DNA from: Ruminiclostridium sp.
GTDB lineage: Bacteria; Bacillota; Clostridia; Oscillospirales; Ruminococcaceae
NCBI GenBank assembly: GCA_017935365.1
Contig: JAGBHT010000009.1
Coordinates: forward strand, 34,454 to 98,453
Direction of reading: 5' to 3'
Length of the DNA: 64,000 nucleotides
Positions 32,721-42,707 of the stretch are shown in pieces; position 1 is the stretch's first letter, and the number at the start of each line of letters is the position of its first letter. Position numbers and translations under genes: made by a program. The notes beneath the pieces were generated by a model, which worked only from the letters and a program-made list of their open reading frames with translations, ran no database searches and was not told the DNA's origin.

Positions 32721-32895
32721 AAAAAAGCTGTAGTGCGTTGCGAATGGCATCGGATATCCTATCGTAAATATCAAACCAGCATTTATATGTTACAGAATAA
32801 GAGCGAAAAAATTGTACACAATACCATTCGTCAAATTGCATAAAAATGCGCGTGAAATTTGCACTAAATTCTATCCATGGAATTTCAAAAAAGGC

Positions 32896-32924
32896 TTGTA
32901 TTCCGCATCGGAATGCTGTATAAT
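32896..32924 (+). promoter_or_regulatory. Promoter of the S10-spc-alpha ribosomal cluster
   Basis: -35 TTGTAT, 17-nt spacer, perfect -10 TATAAT. The start near 32931 leaves a leader of about 300 nt before rpsJ. Confidence 0.75.
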
Positions 32925-32930
32925 AAATCT

Positions 32931-33234
32931 TGCGCGTGAACGCGTACTGCAATGATATGCTGTGATGTCTGAGGTTGCGGCTATGCCGGTAATTCAGACG
33001 GAGTATGTCCAGTGAATGGGCGAAAACGGCTTTGCAAAGCGGTTTTCGGTACTTTATATAGGTTTGGGATCGTTCTCCCGTCAAGACGGGAAGGGTTAGC
33101 AATAAGGTTGATACCCCCGTGGGAAAAGATCCTGTTTTATATGAGAGTACACGAAACACCCGGCACGGTATGTTTTTATAAATACCGCAAACCGTATCTT
33201 TCCCCCGAAAATATTACGAAAGGGAGAAACAAAA
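32931..33234 (+). promoter_or_regulatory. Structured leader of the S10 operon
   Basis: Contains a long hairpin GAAAACGGCTTTG/CAAAGCGGTTTTC (about 33022-33047, one mismatch) and CCCGTC-AA-GACGGG (about 33077-33090). In other bacteria the S10 leader binds L4 to control the operon. Autogenous control here is likely by analogy, but I cannot match a defined leader family. The frame at 33012-33245 inside it does not look like a protein. Confidence 0.5.
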
Positions 33235-33546
33235 ATGGCAGTTAAGGAAAAAGTGAGAATCAAGCTTAAAGGCTATGAGCACGCTACAGTTGACGCAGCA
33301 GCTGCAAAGATTGTTGAAACAGCTAAGCGTACAGGCTCAAGAGTTGCAGGTCCTATTCCGCTTCCCACAAACAAAGAAGTAATTACGATCCTGAGAGCTG
33401 TACACAAGTACAAGGATAGCCGTGAGCAGTTCGAAATGAGAACTCACAAGCGTCTTATCGACGTAATCCGTCCCACCAACAAGACAGTTGAAGCTCTTCA
33501 GAGCCTCGAACTTCCCGCAGGTGTGGAAATGACTATGGAAGCGTAA
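33235..33546 (+). CDS. rpsJ: 30S ribosomal protein S10
   Basis: 103 aa, full length. [18 protein letters not shown] start and [21 protein letters not shown] identify S10, a 30S head protein that also acts in NusB-S10 antitermination. First gene of the cluster; GAAAGGGAG precedes the ATG. A 125-nt gap separates it from rplC. Confidence 0.98.
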   Translation: MAVKEKVRIKLKGYEHATVDAAAAKIVETAKRTGSRVAGPIPLPTNKEVITILRAVHKYKDSREQFEMRTHKRLIDVIRPTNKTVEALQSLELPAGVEMTMEA

Positions 33547-33671
33547 TTCCGTAGCGAGTTATGTTGGCGAAAGTCAACCAATAACCTTCGGCACCGGAAA
33601 CCCGAAAAAATATCGGTGTCGGTGGTCAAGTCGGGAAACCGACCAATAACCTAAACAGGAGGATTTAAACC
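33547..33671 (+). other. rpsJ-rplC spacer with direct repeats
   Basis: Longer than other spacers in this cluster. CCAATAACCT occurs twice (about 33579 and 33644), and GTCGGT/ACCGAC can form a hairpin (about 33619-33645) shortly before the rplC ribosome-binding site. It may be an RNA control or processing site. Confidence 0.4.
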
Positions 33672-34307
33672 ATGACTAAGGGTTTAATCGGAAAGAAAAT
33701 CGGAATGACTCAGATTTTCGACGAAGCAGGAAAAGTAGTTCCTGTTACCGTTATCGAAGCAGGTCCTTGCGTTGTAACACAGCTCAAGACAGCTGAGAAT
33801 GACGGCTATGAAGCAGTTCAGCTTGGTTTCGGTGATTTATCACCGAAGCACGTAAACAAGCCCATGACAGGTCACTTCAAGAAGAATGACCTCCCCTTCA
33901 AGAGAACTCTCAAGGAGTTCAGATTAGACGACATCAGCAACGTAAACGTTGGCGACGTTCTCAAGGCTGACGTATTTGCAGCAGGCGACGTTATCGACGT
34001 TAGCGGCGTTAGCAAGGGTAAGGGCTTCCAGGGCGCAATCAAGCGTCACAACCAGCACAGACTCAAGGAAACTCACGGTACAGGTCCTGTAGTTAGACAG
34101 GCAGGTTCTATGGGTGCTTGCTCATCACCTTCGAGAATATTCAAGGGCAAGGGCATGGCAGGTCACATGGGTGCTGAGAACGTAACAGTTCAGAATCTCG
34201 TTATCGTTAAGATCGATGCAGAAAACAATCTTATCGCAATCAAGGGTGCTATTCCCGGTCCTAAGGGCGGAGTTGTGTGCATTACCGATGCGGTTAAGAA
34301 AGCGTAA
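33672..34307 (+). CDS. rplC: 50S ribosomal protein L3
   Basis: 211 aa, full length. [14 protein letters not shown] at the N-terminus and the [26 protein letters not shown] loop, which reaches towards the peptidyl-transferase centre, identify L3, an early 50S assembly protein. AGGAGGA precedes the ATG; rplD follows after 14 nt. Confidence 0.98.
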   Translation: MTKGLIGKKIGMTQIFDEAGKVVPVTVIEAGPCVVTQLKTAENDGYEAVQLGFGDLSPKHVNKPMTGHFKKNDLPFKRTLKEFRLDDISNVNVGDVLKADVFAAGDVIDVSGVSKGKGFQGAIKRHNQHRLKETHGTGPVVRQAGSMGACSSPSRIFKGKGMAGHMGAENVTVQNLVIVKIDAENNLIAIKGAIPGPKGGVVCITDAVKKA

Positions 34308-34321
34308 GGAGGAGGATCATC

Positions 34322-34942
34322 ATGGCAAAAGTATCAGTATATGATATGACAGGAGCTGTTGTGTCCGACCTTGAGCTTAATGACAACATTTTCGGTATTG
34401 AACCGAACACAGTTGTTATGCACGCAGCAGTGGTAAATTACCTGGCAAATCAGCGTCAGGGTACACAGTCAACGCTTACAAGAACAGAAGTAAGCGGCGG
34501 CGGTAAAAAGCCTTGGCGTCAGAAGGGCACAGGTCACGCAAGACAGGGTTCTACCAGAGCTCCCCAGTGGACACACGGCGGTGTTGCTTTAGGCCCCAAG
34601 CCCAGAAGCTACACATACTCTTTAAATAAAAAGGTAAAGAGACTTGCATTAAAGTCTGCACTTTCAGCTAAGGTGCAGGACGGCAGCGTGATAGTTGTTG
34701 ACGCTATCACAGCTGACGAATTCAAGACAAAGACAATCGTTAATATGTTAAAGGCTCTCAGCGCTGACAAGGCACTCATCGTTCTCAACAGCGTTGACGA
34801 AAAGGTTATCAAGAGCGCCGCTAACATCCCCGGCGTAAAGACAACTCAGGCCAACACTCTTAACGTATACGACATCTTAAAGTACAACAAGTTCATCGTT
34901 GTTAAGGATGCCGTTGCTACTATCGAGGAGGTGTACGCATAA
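34322..34942 (+). CDS. rplD: 50S ribosomal protein L4
   Basis: 206 aa. The extended loop [19 protein letters not shown] lines the exit tunnel, as in all L4. L4 is the autogenous repressor of the S10 operon in some bacteria, which makes the long structured leader upstream notable. Its stop codon overlaps the start of rplW (TAATG), indicating translational coupling. Confidence 0.98.
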   Translation: MAKVSVYDMTGAVVSDLELNDNIFGIEPNTVVMHAAVVNYLANQRQGTQSTLTRTEVSGGGKKPWRQKGTGHARQGSTRAPQWTHGGVALGPKPRSYTYSLNKKVKRLALKSALSAKVQDGSVIVVDAITADEFKTKTIVNMLKALSADKALIVLNSVDEKVIKSAANIPGVKTTQANTLNVYDILKYNKFIVVKDAVATIEEVYA

Positions 34943-35241
34943 TGGCAAAGCTTGCTTATGACATCATTTTAAAGCCCATCATCACAGAGAAGAGCATGGA
35001 AATGCTTACTCAGGGCAAGTACACTTTCAAGGTTGCTAAGGACTCCAACAAGATCGAGATAGCTAAGGCTGTCGAGGCTCTCTTCCCCGGTGTTAAGGTT
35101 GCTAAGGTAAACACAGTAAACTGCCGCGGCGTAATGAAGAGAATGGGCAGAAACGAAGGTTACACACCTGCTTGGAAAAAGGCAGTTGTAACACTCGCTG
35201 AAGGCTCTAAGACAATCGAGTTCTTCGACGGAATGATATAA
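34942..35241 (+). CDS. rplW: 50S ribosomal protein L23
   Basis: 99 aa. DIILKPIITEKSM is the typical start. L23 sits at the tunnel exit and docks trigger factor and SRP. GGAGG of the preceding gene's end serves as its ribosome-binding site. Confidence 0.97.
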   Translation: MAKLAYDIILKPIITEKSMEMLTQGKYTFKVAKDSNKIEIAKAVEALFPGVKVAKVNTVNCRGVMKRMGRNEGYTPAWKKAVVTLAEGSKTIEFFDGMI

Positions 35242-35254
35242 AGGAGTGATATAA

Positions 35255-36088
35255 ATGGCTATTAAGACTTATAAACCTGTCACCCCCGGTCGCAGAGGCA
35301 TGACTGTTACCGACTACAGCGTTCTGTCAAAGGTTGAACCCGAGAGAAGCCTGCTTGAGTCACTCAAGAAGAACTCCGGCCGTAACAGCTACGGTAGAAT
35401 CACTGTAAGACACAAGGGCGGCGCACAGAGAAGAAAATATCGTGTAATCGACTTTAAGAGAAATAAGCTCGGTATGGACGCTGAGGTTATGACTCTTGAG
35501 TACGACCCCAACCGTTCAGCATTTATCGCACTGGTTCAGTATGAAGACGGCGAGAAGAGATACATCATCGCTCCCGACGGTCTGAATGTCGGCGATAAGG
35601 TAAGAAGCGGTTCCGACGCTGATATCAAGCCCGGTAACGCACTTGCACTTGCTGATATCCCCGTAGGTACGGTTATTCACAATATAGAGCTTTATCCCGG
35701 TAAGGGCGGTCAGCTCGTTCGTTCCGCAGGTAACATGGCACAGCTCATGGCTAAGGAAAACGGCTACGCTCTGTTAAGACTTCCCAGCGGTGAGTTAAGA
35801 AACGTATCCGATAAGTGCATGGCAACAATCGGTGTTGTATCTAACCTCGACCACGAGAACGTTAACTACGGTAAGGCAGGACGTGTTCGTCACATGGGCG
35901 TAAGACCTACAGTAAGAGGTTCTGTAATGAACCCGAATGACCACCCCCACGGCGGTGGTGAAGGTAAGTCACCCGTTGGTCGTCCCGGTCCTGTAACTCC
36001 CTGGGGCAAGCCCGCTCTCGGTTATAAGACCAGAAAGATCGGCAAGAGCACAGATAAGTTCATCGTTAAGAGAAGAAACAGCAAGTAA
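35255..36088 (+). CDS. rplB: 50S ribosomal protein L2
   Basis: 277 aa, normal length. Conserved features include the [22 protein letters not shown] region and the C-terminal [21 protein letters not shown] segment near the peptidyl-transferase centre. L2 supports subunit association and peptidyl transfer. A 100-nt spacer (36089-36189) without an obvious gene follows. Confidence 0.98.
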   Translation: MAIKTYKPVTPGRRGMTVTDYSVLSKVEPERSLLESLKKNSGRNSYGRITVRHKGGAQRRKYRVIDFKRNKLGMDAEVMTLEYDPNRSAFIALVQYEDGEKRYIIAPDGLNVGDKVRSGSDADIKPGNALALADIPVGTVIHNIELYPGKGGQLVRSAGNMAQLMAKENGYALLRLPSGELRNVSDKCMATIGVVSNLDHENVNYGKAGRVRHMGVRPTVRGSVMNPNDHPHGGGEGKSPVGRPGPVTPWGKPALGYKTRKIGKSTDKFIVKRRNSK

Positions 36089-36189
36089 TAACTACTACAA
36101 GTCGTTGTTAATAAGTGCGGCGTTTGCGGCATAGCAGTAAAGAATCCGCCGCATATTAACTTGCAATCCACTTGAAAGGAAATTATACA

Positions 36190-36462
36190 ATGAGCAGAAG
36201 TATCAAGAAGGGACCTTACGTGCAGGAAGCACTCATGAAGAGAGTGCTCGCTATGAACGAAGCAGGCGAGAAGAAAGTTCTCAAGACCTGGAGCCGTTCA
36301 AGCACGATATTCCCTGATTTCGTCGGACATACATTTGCTGTACACGACGGCAGAAAGCACGTTCCCGTATATGTGACTGAAGACATGGTAGGTCACAAGC
36401 TGGGCGAATTCGCTCCTACAAGAACCTATAAGGGTCATGCAGGAAGCAAAACAAGTAAGTAA
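36190..36462 (+). CDS. rpsS: 30S ribosomal protein S19
   Basis: 90 aa from the ATG at 36190, giving the standard [11 protein letters not shown] start behind GAAAGGAAA. An ATG-less longer reading starting 18 nt earlier is not favoured. [23 protein letters not shown] is the conserved core; S19 binds 16S rRNA in the 30S head with S13. Confidence 0.97.
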   Translation: MSRSIKKGPYVQEALMKRVLAMNEAGEKKVLKTWSRSSTIFPDFVGHTFAVHDGRKHVPVYVTEDMVGHKLGEFAPTRTYKGHAGSKTSK

Positions 36463-36475
36463 GGAGGAGACATCA

Positions 36476-36811
36476 ATGGAGGCAAGAGCAGAACTCAGAC
36501 AGGTTCGCATATCTCCCCGCAAGGTTGGCGTTGTTCTTGATCTTATCAGAAACAAGCCCTGCGACATGGCTATGGCGATCCTTAAGCACACACCCAAGTC
36601 AGCGAGCGAGCCTTTACAGAAGCTCCTCAAGTCAGCAATGGCAAATGCAGAAAACAATCACTCAATGGATCTTTCCAAGTGCTACGTTTCAAGCTGCCAC
36701 GTTGGCGCCGGCGTTACTTTAAAGAGAATCAGACCTAAGGATCACGGAAGAGCACATCGTATTCTCAAGAGAACTTCCAACATCGTTCTGGTTGTAAAAG
36801 AAGCTGAATAA
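36476..36811 (+). CDS. rplV: 50S ribosomal protein L22
   Basis: 111 aa from the ATG at 36476, which follows AAGGAGGAG; a longer frame overlapping rpsS is unlikely. The beta-hairpin [22 protein letters not shown] lines the exit tunnel, and is where macrolide resistance changes arise in other species. No such change can be judged here. Confidence 0.97.
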   Translation: MEARAELRQVRISPRKVGVVLDLIRNKPCDMAMAILKHTPKSASEPLQKLLKSAMANAENNHSMDLSKCYVSSCHVGAGVTLKRIRPKDHGRAHRILKRTSNIVLVVKEAE

Positions 36812-36822
36812 GGAGGAGTACA

Positions 36823-37605
36823 ATGGGACAGAAAGTTAATCCGCACGGTCTCAGAGTCGGAGTTATCAAAGATTGGGATTCCCGTTGGTTTGCCGGCAAG
36901 GCAACTTTTGGCGATACACTCGTTGAAGACTACAAAATCCGTGACTATATCATGAACAAGAGAATGCTCACAAGAGCAAACGGCGAAAAGTCCGACCAGC
37001 AGCTTTCAAGAGCAGCAGGTATTGCTCAGGTTGAGATCGAGCGTTCATCAGACAACAAGATCAAGATCCACATTCTTACCGCAAAGCCCGGTATGCTTAT
37101 CGGTGCCAAGGGCGCAGAAATCGAGAAGCTTCGCGCTGAAGTTTCAAAGATCGCAGGCGGCAAGGACGTAAACTTAAATATCGTTGAGGTTAAGAACCCC
37201 GATATGAATGCTAAGCTCGTAGCAGAGAACATCGCAATGCAGTTAGAGCAGCGTGTATCTTTCAGAAGAGCTATGAAGAGCTGCATCGGCAGAACAATGA
37301 AGTCCGGTGCTAAGGGTATCAAGACAATGGTAAGCGGCCGTCTCGGCGGTGCTGAAATCGCAAGAAGCGAGAGCTACCATGAAGGTACAATTCCCTTACA
37401 GACATTAAGAGCAGACATCGACTACGGCGTTGCAAGAGCTAACACAACTTACGGCGTTATCGGTGTTAAGGTCTGGATCTACAAGGGCGAAGTTCTTAAG
37501 GGTGAGATCCCCGCACAGAGAACAACAGAAAAGCCCCGTCGCAGAAACAACGACAACAGATCACGCAGACCGAGAGTTGAGAAAAAAGAGGGAGGTAACG
37601 ACTAA
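36823..37605 (+). CDS. rpsC: 30S ribosomal protein S3
   Basis: 260 aa, somewhat longer than the usual 210-235 because of a basic C-terminal tail ([18 protein letters not shown]). The N-terminal [13 protein letters not shown], the KH domain ([14 protein letters not shown]) and the C-terminal [14 protein letters not shown] are all present. S3 sits at the mRNA entry site and helps unwind mRNA. The stop overlaps the rplP start by one base. Confidence 0.98.
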   Translation: MGQKVNPHGLRVGVIKDWDSRWFAGKATFGDTLVEDYKIRDYIMNKRMLTRANGEKSDQQLSRAAGIAQVEIERSSDNKIKIHILTAKPGMLIGAKGAEIEKLRAEVSKIAGGKDVNLNIVEVKNPDMNAKLVAENIAMQLEQRVSFRRAMKSCIGRTMKSGAKGIKTMVSGRLGGAEIARSESYHEGTIPLQTLRADIDYGVARANTTYGVIGVKVWIYKGEVLKGEIPAQRTTEKPRRRNNDNRSRRPRVEKKEGGND

Positions 37606-38027
37606 TGCTGCTTCCGAAGAGAGTAAAGTACAGAAGAGTACAGAGAGGTCGTATGACCGGTAAAGCAACACGTGGTAATGTAGTCAGCCACGGTGAATAC
37701 GGTTTACAGGCACTTGAGCCCGCTTGGATCACATCAAATCAGATCGAAGCTGCCCGTATTGCCATGACACGTTACATCAAGCGTGGCGGTCAGGTTTGGA
37801 TAAAGATATTCCCCGACAAGCCCATCACAGAAAAGCCCGCTGAAACCCGAATGGGTTCAGGTAAAGGTTCACCTGAGTATTGGGTAGCCGTTGTTAAGCC
37901 CGGCCGTGTAATGTTCGAGATCGCAGGCGTTCCCGAAGAAACTGCAAGAGAAGCTATGCGTCTTGCTATGCACAAGCTTCCCATCAAGTGCAAGTTCGTA
38001 ACTAAGGAAACAGGAGGTGAGCAGTAA
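37605..38027 (+). CDS. rplP: 50S ribosomal protein L16
   Basis: 140 aa. [25 protein letters not shown] and the [20 protein letters not shown] core identify L16, which contacts the A-site tRNA. Overlaps neighbours by one base on each side. Confidence 0.98.
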   Translation: MLLPKRVKYRRVQRGRMTGKATRGNVVSHGEYGLQALEPAWITSNQIEAARIAMTRYIKRGGQVWIKIFPDKPITEKPAETRMGSGKGSPEYWVAVVKPGRVMFEIAGVPEETAREAMRLAMHKLPIKCKFVTKETGGEQ

Positions 38028-38230
38028 TGAAGGTTAAAGAAATCAGAGAGTTATCTGAAATGGAGCTCGACAAGAAGCTCGTAGAGCTTAAGCAGGAATT
38101 ATTCAACCTCCGTTTCCAGCTCGCCGTTAACAAGCTCGACAATCCTACGAGAATCGGCGCTGTTAAGAAGGAAATAGCAATTGTCAAGACAGTTCAGCGT
38201 GAGCGTGAGCTGGCAGCTGACAACAAGTAA
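38027..38230 (+). CDS. rpmC: 50S ribosomal protein L29
   Basis: 67 aa. [31 protein letters not shown] is the standard two-helix L29, near the exit of the peptide tunnel. Translationally coupled to rplP. Confidence 0.97.
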   Translation: MKVKEIRELSEMELDKKLVELKQELFNLRFQLAVNKLDNPTRIGAVKKEIAIVKTVQRERELAADNK

Positions 38231-38249
38231 GAGAGAGGAGGACTTTACT

Positions 38250-38507
38250 TTGAGCGAAAGAAATTTAAGAAAGACCAGAGTAGGTATGGTTGTAAGCGAT
38301 AAGATGGACAAGACTATCGTAGTAGCAATCAAGGACAATGTCCGCCACCCCCTCTACAAGAAGATCATTAAGCGTACAATCAAGCTTAAGGCGCATGACG
38401 AGAACAACTCCTGCGGAATCGGCGACAAGGTTGAGATTATGGAGACCAGACCCCTTTCCAAGGATAAGAGATGGCGTTTAGTAAACATCATCGAAAAGGC
38501 TAAGTAA
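38250..38507 (+). CDS. rpsQ: 30S ribosomal protein S17
   Basis: 85 aa from the TTG at 38250, which gives [25 protein letters not shown], the expected S17 start, behind AGAGAGGAGG. A longer frame running back into rpmC is not supported. S17 binds 16S rRNA early in 30S assembly. Confidence 0.96.
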   Translation: MSERNLRKTRVGMVVSDKMDKTIVVAIKDNVRHPLYKKIIKRTIKLKAHDENNSCGIGDKVEIMETRPLSKDKRWRLVNIIEKAK

Positions 38508-38544
38508 TTTATTACTTTAAATTTATCGGAAGGAGAATTAATCC

Positions 38545-38913
38545 ATGATTCAGATGCAGACACGCATGAAGGTTGCGGATAACACGGGCGCTAAAGAGCT
38601 TATGTGCATCAGAGTACTCGGCGGTACACGCAGAAAGTACGCTAACATCGGTGACGTAGTAGTTGCTTCCGTAAAGAAAGCAAGCCCCGGCGGAACTGTC
38701 AAGAAGGGCGATGTTGTCAAGGCAGTTATCGTTCGTTCAGCAACAGGCATCAGACGTGATGACGGAACATACATCCGTTTTGATGAAAACGCAGCCGTTA
38801 TAATAAAGGAAGATAAGAACCCCAGAGGTACACGTATTTTTGGGCCCGTAGCCAGAGAGCTGCGTGACAAGGACTACATGAAGATCCTTTCACTTGCTCC
38901 CGAAGTATTATAA
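38545..38913 (+). CDS. rplN: 50S ribosomal protein L14
   Basis: 122 aa, invariant family length. [27 protein letters not shown] is diagnostic. L14 lies at the subunit interface and is the binding site of the silencing factor RsfS. First gene of the classic spc part of the cluster; no separate promoter is obvious. Confidence 0.98.
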   Translation: MIQMQTRMKVADNTGAKELMCIRVLGGTRRKYANIGDVVVASVKKASPGGTVKKGDVVKAVIVRSATGIRRDDGTYIRFDENAAVIIKEDKNPRGTRIFGPVARELRDKDYMKILSLAPEVL

Positions 38914-38927
38914 TCCGGAGGTCGTAA

Positions 38928-39242
38928 ATGAACACATTACACATCAAGACTGGCGATAACGTTCAGATCATGTCCGGCAAAGACAAGGGCAAACAGGGCA
39001 AGGTACTCGAAGTATCTCCCAAGGAAAAGAAGGTTATCGTTGAAGGCAGAAACCTCGTAACAAAGCACGTTAAGCCCAGAAGACAGGGTGAGCAGGGCGG
39101 TCTTGTAAAGGCAGAAGCTCCTATCTATGCGTGCAAGGTAATGCCTGTATGCCCCAAGTGCAACAAGCCTACAAGAGTAGGTCACAAGGTTGAGGGCGAC
39201 AAGAAGGTAAGAGTTTGCAAGCACTGCGGCGCTGAGCTTTAA
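38928..39242 (+). CDS. rplX: 50S ribosomal protein L24
   Basis: 104 aa. KOW motif [23 protein letters not shown] near the N-terminus; a C-terminal CPKC...CKHC pattern shows a zinc-ribbon form of L24. L24 starts 50S assembly. Confidence 0.97.
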   Translation: MNTLHIKTGDNVQIMSGKDKGKQGKVLEVSPKEKKVIVEGRNLVTKHVKPRRQGEQGGLVKAEAPIYACKVMPVCPKCNKPTRVGHKVEGDKKVRVCKHCGAEL

Positions 39243-39319
39243 TCAGACGCCCCGAATTACGGCAGAGAGGTCGGATAAAGTAACTTCCGGCTGCTGTCGC
39301 TAAAGGAGAAATAAACGAT

Positions 39320-39859
39320 ATGACAAGAATGAAAGCATATTACAGAGAAACAGTTGCTCCTGCTCTTTTCAAGAAGTTCGGTTACAAAAGCACAATGCAG
39401 GTTCCGAAGCTCGACAAGATCATAATCAATGTCGGCTGCGGTGAAGCAAAGGAAAACGCTAAGGTAGTAGACGCTATCATGAGCGACCTTATGCAGATCA
39501 CAGGTCAGAAGCCCGTTGTTTGCCGTGCTAAGAAGTCAGTAGCTAACTTCAAGCTCAGAGAAGGAATGGTAATCGGTGTCAAGGTTACACTGAGAGATGA
39601 AAGAATGTACGAGTTCCTCGACAGATTCTTCAATGTAGCTCTCCCCCGTGTACGTGACTTCAGAGGTATCAACCCCAACTCATTCGACGGCAGAGGCAAC
39701 TACTCTACAGGTATCAAGGAACAGCTGATATTCCCCGAGATCGAGTACGACAAGATCGACAAGGTTCGCGGTATGGATATCAACTTTGTAACAACAGCTA
39801 AGACTGACGAAGAAGCAAGAGAGCTCCTCACACTTATGGGCGCTCCGTTCGCTAAGTAA
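39320..39859 (+). CDS. rplE: 50S ribosomal protein L5
   Basis: 179 aa, normal length. [28 protein letters not shown] and [16 protein letters not shown] are typical. L5 binds 5S rRNA and contacts the P-site tRNA. AAAGGAG precedes the ATG. Confidence 0.98.
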   Translation: MTRMKAYYRETVAPALFKKFGYKSTMQVPKLDKIIINVGCGEAKENAKVVDAIMSDLMQITGQKPVVCRAKKSVANFKLREGMVIGVKVTLRDERMYEFLDRFFNVALPRVRDFRGINPNSFDGRGNYSTGIKEQLIFPEIEYDKIDKVRGMDINFVTTAKTDEEARELLTLMGAPFAK

Positions 39860-39883
39860 GACAAAGAAAGGAAACTATCCACT

Positions 39884-40069
39884 ATGGCAAAGAAGTCAAT
39901 GATTGCTAAACAGCAGCGTCCTGCAAAGTTTTCTACACGTTCTTACAACAGATGCAAGATCTGCGGCAGACCTCACGCTTATATGCGTAAGTTCGGCATC
40001 TGCAGAATCTGCTTCAGAGAGCTTGCTTATAAAGGACAGATCCCCGGCGTAAAGAAATCCAGCTGGTAA
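39884..40069 (+). CDS. rpsN: 30S ribosomal protein S14, zinc type
   Basis: 61 aa, the short S14 form. [20 protein letters not shown] holds the four zinc ligands (CxxC-x12-CxxC). Many Firmicutes carry a second, zinc-free S14 elsewhere, used in zinc shortage; none is seen here. Confidence 0.97.
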   Translation: MAKKSMIAKQQRPAKFSTRSYNRCKICGRPHAYMRKFGICRICFRELAYKGQIPGVKKSSW

Positions 40070-40102
40070 TTCAAGAACAAATTTTCAAGGAGGAAGTAAG
40101 TA

Positions 40103-40501
40103 ATGCAGATCACCGATACTATCGCAGATATGCTGACAAGAATTCGTAATGCTAACTCTGCAAAGCATCCTACAGTTGATGTGCCCGCTTCTAACATGAA
40201 GAAGCAGATCGCACAGATACTCGTTGATGAGGGTTACATTAAGAGTTTCAGAGTGATAGATGACGACAAGCAGGGCGTTATCAGAATCACCTTAAAGTAT
40301 ACTGAGAACAAGTCGCAGGTCATTACAGGTTTACGCCGTGTAAGCAAGCCCGGACTTAGAATTTACTCAAACAGCAAGGATATGCCCAAGGTTATGAAGG
40401 GCTTAGGAATTGCAATCGTGTCTACCTCTAAGGGTATCATGACAGACAGAGAAGCACGCAAGAACAACGTTGGCGGCGAAGTGCTCGCTTTCGTTTGGTA
40501 A
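40103..40501 (+). CDS. rpsH: 30S ribosomal protein S8
   Basis: 132 aa. [20 protein letters not shown] at the start and [27 protein letters not shown] at the end are standard. S8 binds the central domain of 16S rRNA and represses the spc operon by binding its mRNA in E. coli. Confidence 0.98.
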   Translation: MQITDTIADMLTRIRNANSAKHPTVDVPASNMKKQIAQILVDEGYIKSFRVIDDDKQGVIRITLKYTENKSQVITGLRRVSKPGLRIYSNSKDMPKVMKGLGIAIVSTSKGIMTDREARKNNVGGEVLAFVW

Positions 40502-40517
40502 TTAAGGAGGAACAGAT

Positions 40518-41063
40518 ATGTCAAGAATAGGTAAGCACCCTATAGCTGTTCCTGCCGGCGTCGAAGTTAAAGTAGACGGTTCTACAGTTACAGTAAAGGG
40601 ACCTAAGGGCACGCTCACAAAGGAGTTCAAGCCCTCCATGTCAATCGCAGTTGACGGCGGTTTTGTTACCGTTACACGTCCTGACGATGAAAAGGAAAAC
40701 CGTGCACTTCACGGTCTTACAAGAACACTTATCCACAACATGATCGAAGGCGTTACAAACGGCTTCAAGAAGGAGCTCGATGTAAACGGTGTTGGTTACC
40801 GTGTACAGAAGCAGGGTAAGGATCTTATAATGAACCTCGGTTACTCTCATCAGGTAATCGTATCCGATACAGAAGACATCAAGATAGAGTCTCCCGCACC
40901 TAACAAGATTATTATCACAGGTATTGATAAGCAGAAGGTTGGTCAGTTTGCAGCTGAAGTAAGAGGTAAGCGTCCTCCCGAGCCTTATAAGGGCAAGGGT
41001 ATCAAGTATACCGACGAAGTAATCCGCCGCAAGGAAGGTAAAGCAGGTAAGGGTAAGAAATAA
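40518..41063 (+). CDS. rplF: 50S ribosomal protein L6
   Basis: 181 aa, two alpha/beta repeats. [17 protein letters not shown] and [18 protein letters not shown] are the family hallmarks. L6 lies near the GTPase-associated centre. Confidence 0.98.
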   Translation: MSRIGKHPIAVPAGVEVKVDGSTVTVKGPKGTLTKEFKPSMSIAVDGGFVTVTRPDDEKENRALHGLTRTLIHNMIEGVTNGFKKELDVNGVGYRVQKQGKDLIMNLGYSHQVIVSDTEDIKIESPAPNKIIITGIDKQKVGQFAAEVRGKRPPEPYKGKGIKYTDEVIRRKEGKAGKGKK

Positions 41064-41084
41064 ACCGCAAGGGGTGAATAAATA

Positions 41085-41444
41085 ATGGTTAAAGTAATAG
41101 ACAGCAAGAAGAGCAGAATCAAGCGTCGCAAGCGTATCCGTGCTAAGATCAGCGGTACTGCAGCTTGCCCCCGTCTCAGCGTTTTCCGTTCTGCTAAGCA
41201 CATTTACGCTCAGATCATTGATGATGAAGCAGGCAAAACCCTTTGCAGTGCATCTACAATGGAGAAGAGCTTTGAAGGCTTCGGCGGCAACGCAGAGGCA
41301 GCTAAGAAGGTTGGTCTTGCTCTTGCTGAAAAGGCAAAGGCAGCAGGTATCAGCGATGTAGTATTTGACCGTTCAGGTTATGTATACCACGGCAGAGTTG
41401 CTGCACTCGCAGATGGCGCTCGTGAAGGCGGACTCAACTTCTAA
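41085..41444 (+). CDS. rplR: 50S ribosomal protein L18
   Basis: 119 aa. [33 protein letters not shown] and [24 protein letters not shown] identify L18, a 5S rRNA-binding protein of the central protuberance. Confidence 0.98.
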   Translation: MVKVIDSKKSRIKRRKRIRAKISGTAACPRLSVFRSAKHIYAQIIDDEAGKTLCSASTMEKSFEGFGGNAEAAKKVGLALAEKAKAAGISDVVFDRSGYVYHGRVAALADGAREGGLNF

Positions 41445-41497
41445 TCAGTAAGGTAAGGGTTTACTGAAACCCGCAATAAAAACAGGAGGACAAGAAT

Positions 41498-41998
41498 TTG
41501 GCACTTTTAGATGCAAGCAATTATGAGCTTTCCGAAAAGGTTGTTGCTCTGAACCGTGTATCCAAGACTGTTAAGGGCGGACGTATCATGAAGTTTTCCG
41601 CACTGGTTGTTGTTGGTGACGGCAACGGTGTCGTAGGCTTTGGTATGGGTAAGTCGAACGAAGTTCCCGACGCTATCCGTAAGGGCCTTGAGGACGCTAA
41701 GAAGAACCTCGTTAAGATCTCATTAAAGGGTACAACGATCCCTCATGAAATAGTAGGAAAATTCGGCGCGGGCGCTGTTCTTATGAGACCCGCTCCCGAA
41801 GGTACCGGCGTTATCGCAGGCGGCCCCGTTCGTGCTGTCGTAGAAATGGCAGGTATCAAGAACATCCGTACTAAGTCACTTCGTTCTAACAACCCCTGCA
41901 ACGTAGTAAGAGCTACAATGGCAGGTCTTACAGCTCTCAGAGATGCACAGCAGGTAGCTGAGCTCAGAGGCAAGTCTGTAAAAGAGATCTTAGGTTAA
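41498..41998 (+). CDS. rpsE: 30S ribosomal protein S5
   Basis: 166 aa from a TTG at 41498 behind [37 protein letters not shown] is diagnostic; [19 protein letters not shown] is the C-terminal part. S5 affects decoding accuracy and mRNA unwinding. Confidence 0.97.
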   Translation: MALLDASNYELSEKVVALNRVSKTVKGGRIMKFSALVVVGDGNGVVGFGMGKSNEVPDAIRKGLEDAKKNLVKISLKGTTIPHEIVGKFGAGAVLMRPAPEGTGVIAGGPVRAVVEMAGIKNIRTKSLRSNNPCNVVRATMAGLTALRDAQQVAELRGKSVKEILG

Positions 41999-42030
41999 GT
42001 TTTTACTTTGCAGAAAGGACGGAAACCGAA

Positions 42031-42207
42031 ATGGCTTTAAAAATCAAGCTGGTTAAATCACTGGTTGGACGTAAGGACAGCCACATCGCAACAGCAGCCT
42101 CTCTCGGACTTCGCAAGATCGGCGCAGAGACAGTTCAGCCCGATAATGCAGCAACAAGAGGCAAGATAAAAGAAATTTCTTATTTAGTTGAGGTTACTGA
42201 GGAATAA
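42031..42207 (+). CDS. rpmD: 50S ribosomal protein L30
   Basis: 58 aa, normal for bacterial L30. The protein reads MALKIKLVKSLVGRKDSHIA, then SLGLRKIGAETVQPDNAATRG, and ends EVTEE. GAAAGGACGG precedes the ATG. It fills the expected place between rpsE and rplO. Confidence 0.96.
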   Translation: MALKIKLVKSLVGRKDSHIATAASLGLRKIGAETVQPDNAATRGKIKEISYLVEVTEE

Positions 42208-42263
42208 TTCCTTACACCTTACGAAGGTTAAATAAGCACATTAACAAATAGGAGGTGTAACAA

Positions 42264-42707
42264 TTGAAGCTACACGAATTATACCCTGCAGCAGGTGCAA
42301 CAAAGGAAGTTAAGCGTATCGGACGTGGACACGGTTCAGGTCACGGTAAGACAGCCGGTAAAGGTCACAAGGGCCAGTGGGCACGTTCAGGTGGCGGTGT
42401 AAGACCCGGATTTGAAGGTGGTCAGACATCACTCGCAAGACGTATGCCTAAGAGAGGCTTTAACAACATCTTTGCTACAGAATACACTGTTGTAAACGTA
42501 GCCGACCTCGAAGCTCGCTTTGAGAACGGTGCTGTTATCGATACAGATGCTCTTATCGATGCAGGTCTTGTAACTAAGGTTCTTGACGGCGTTAAGGTAC
42601 TTGGCAACGGCGAAGTTACAAAGAGCTTTACAGTTAAGGCTGCTAAGTTCTCTGAATCAGCTAAGGCTAAGATCGAAAGTGCCGGCGGAAAGGCTGAGGT
42701 AGAGTAA
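42264..42707 (+). CDS. rplO: 50S ribosomal protein L15
   Basis: 147 aa from a TTG at 42264 behind [33 protein letters not shown] and the glycine-rich [13 protein letters not shown] are diagnostic. Stop overlaps the secY start by one base. Confidence 0.97.
   Translation: MKLHELYPAAGATKEVKRIGRGHGSGHGKTAGKGHKGQWARSGGGVRPGFEGGQTSLARRMPKRGFNNIFATEYTVVNVADLEARFENGAVIDTDALIDAGLVTKVLDGVKVLGNGEVTKSFTVKAAKFSESAKAKIESAGGKAEVE

Noticed and set aside
33012..33245. 77-codon frame inside the S10 leader
   Set aside because: It overlaps the rpsJ start, has no ribosome-binding site and covers the leader hairpins, so it is probably not translated.
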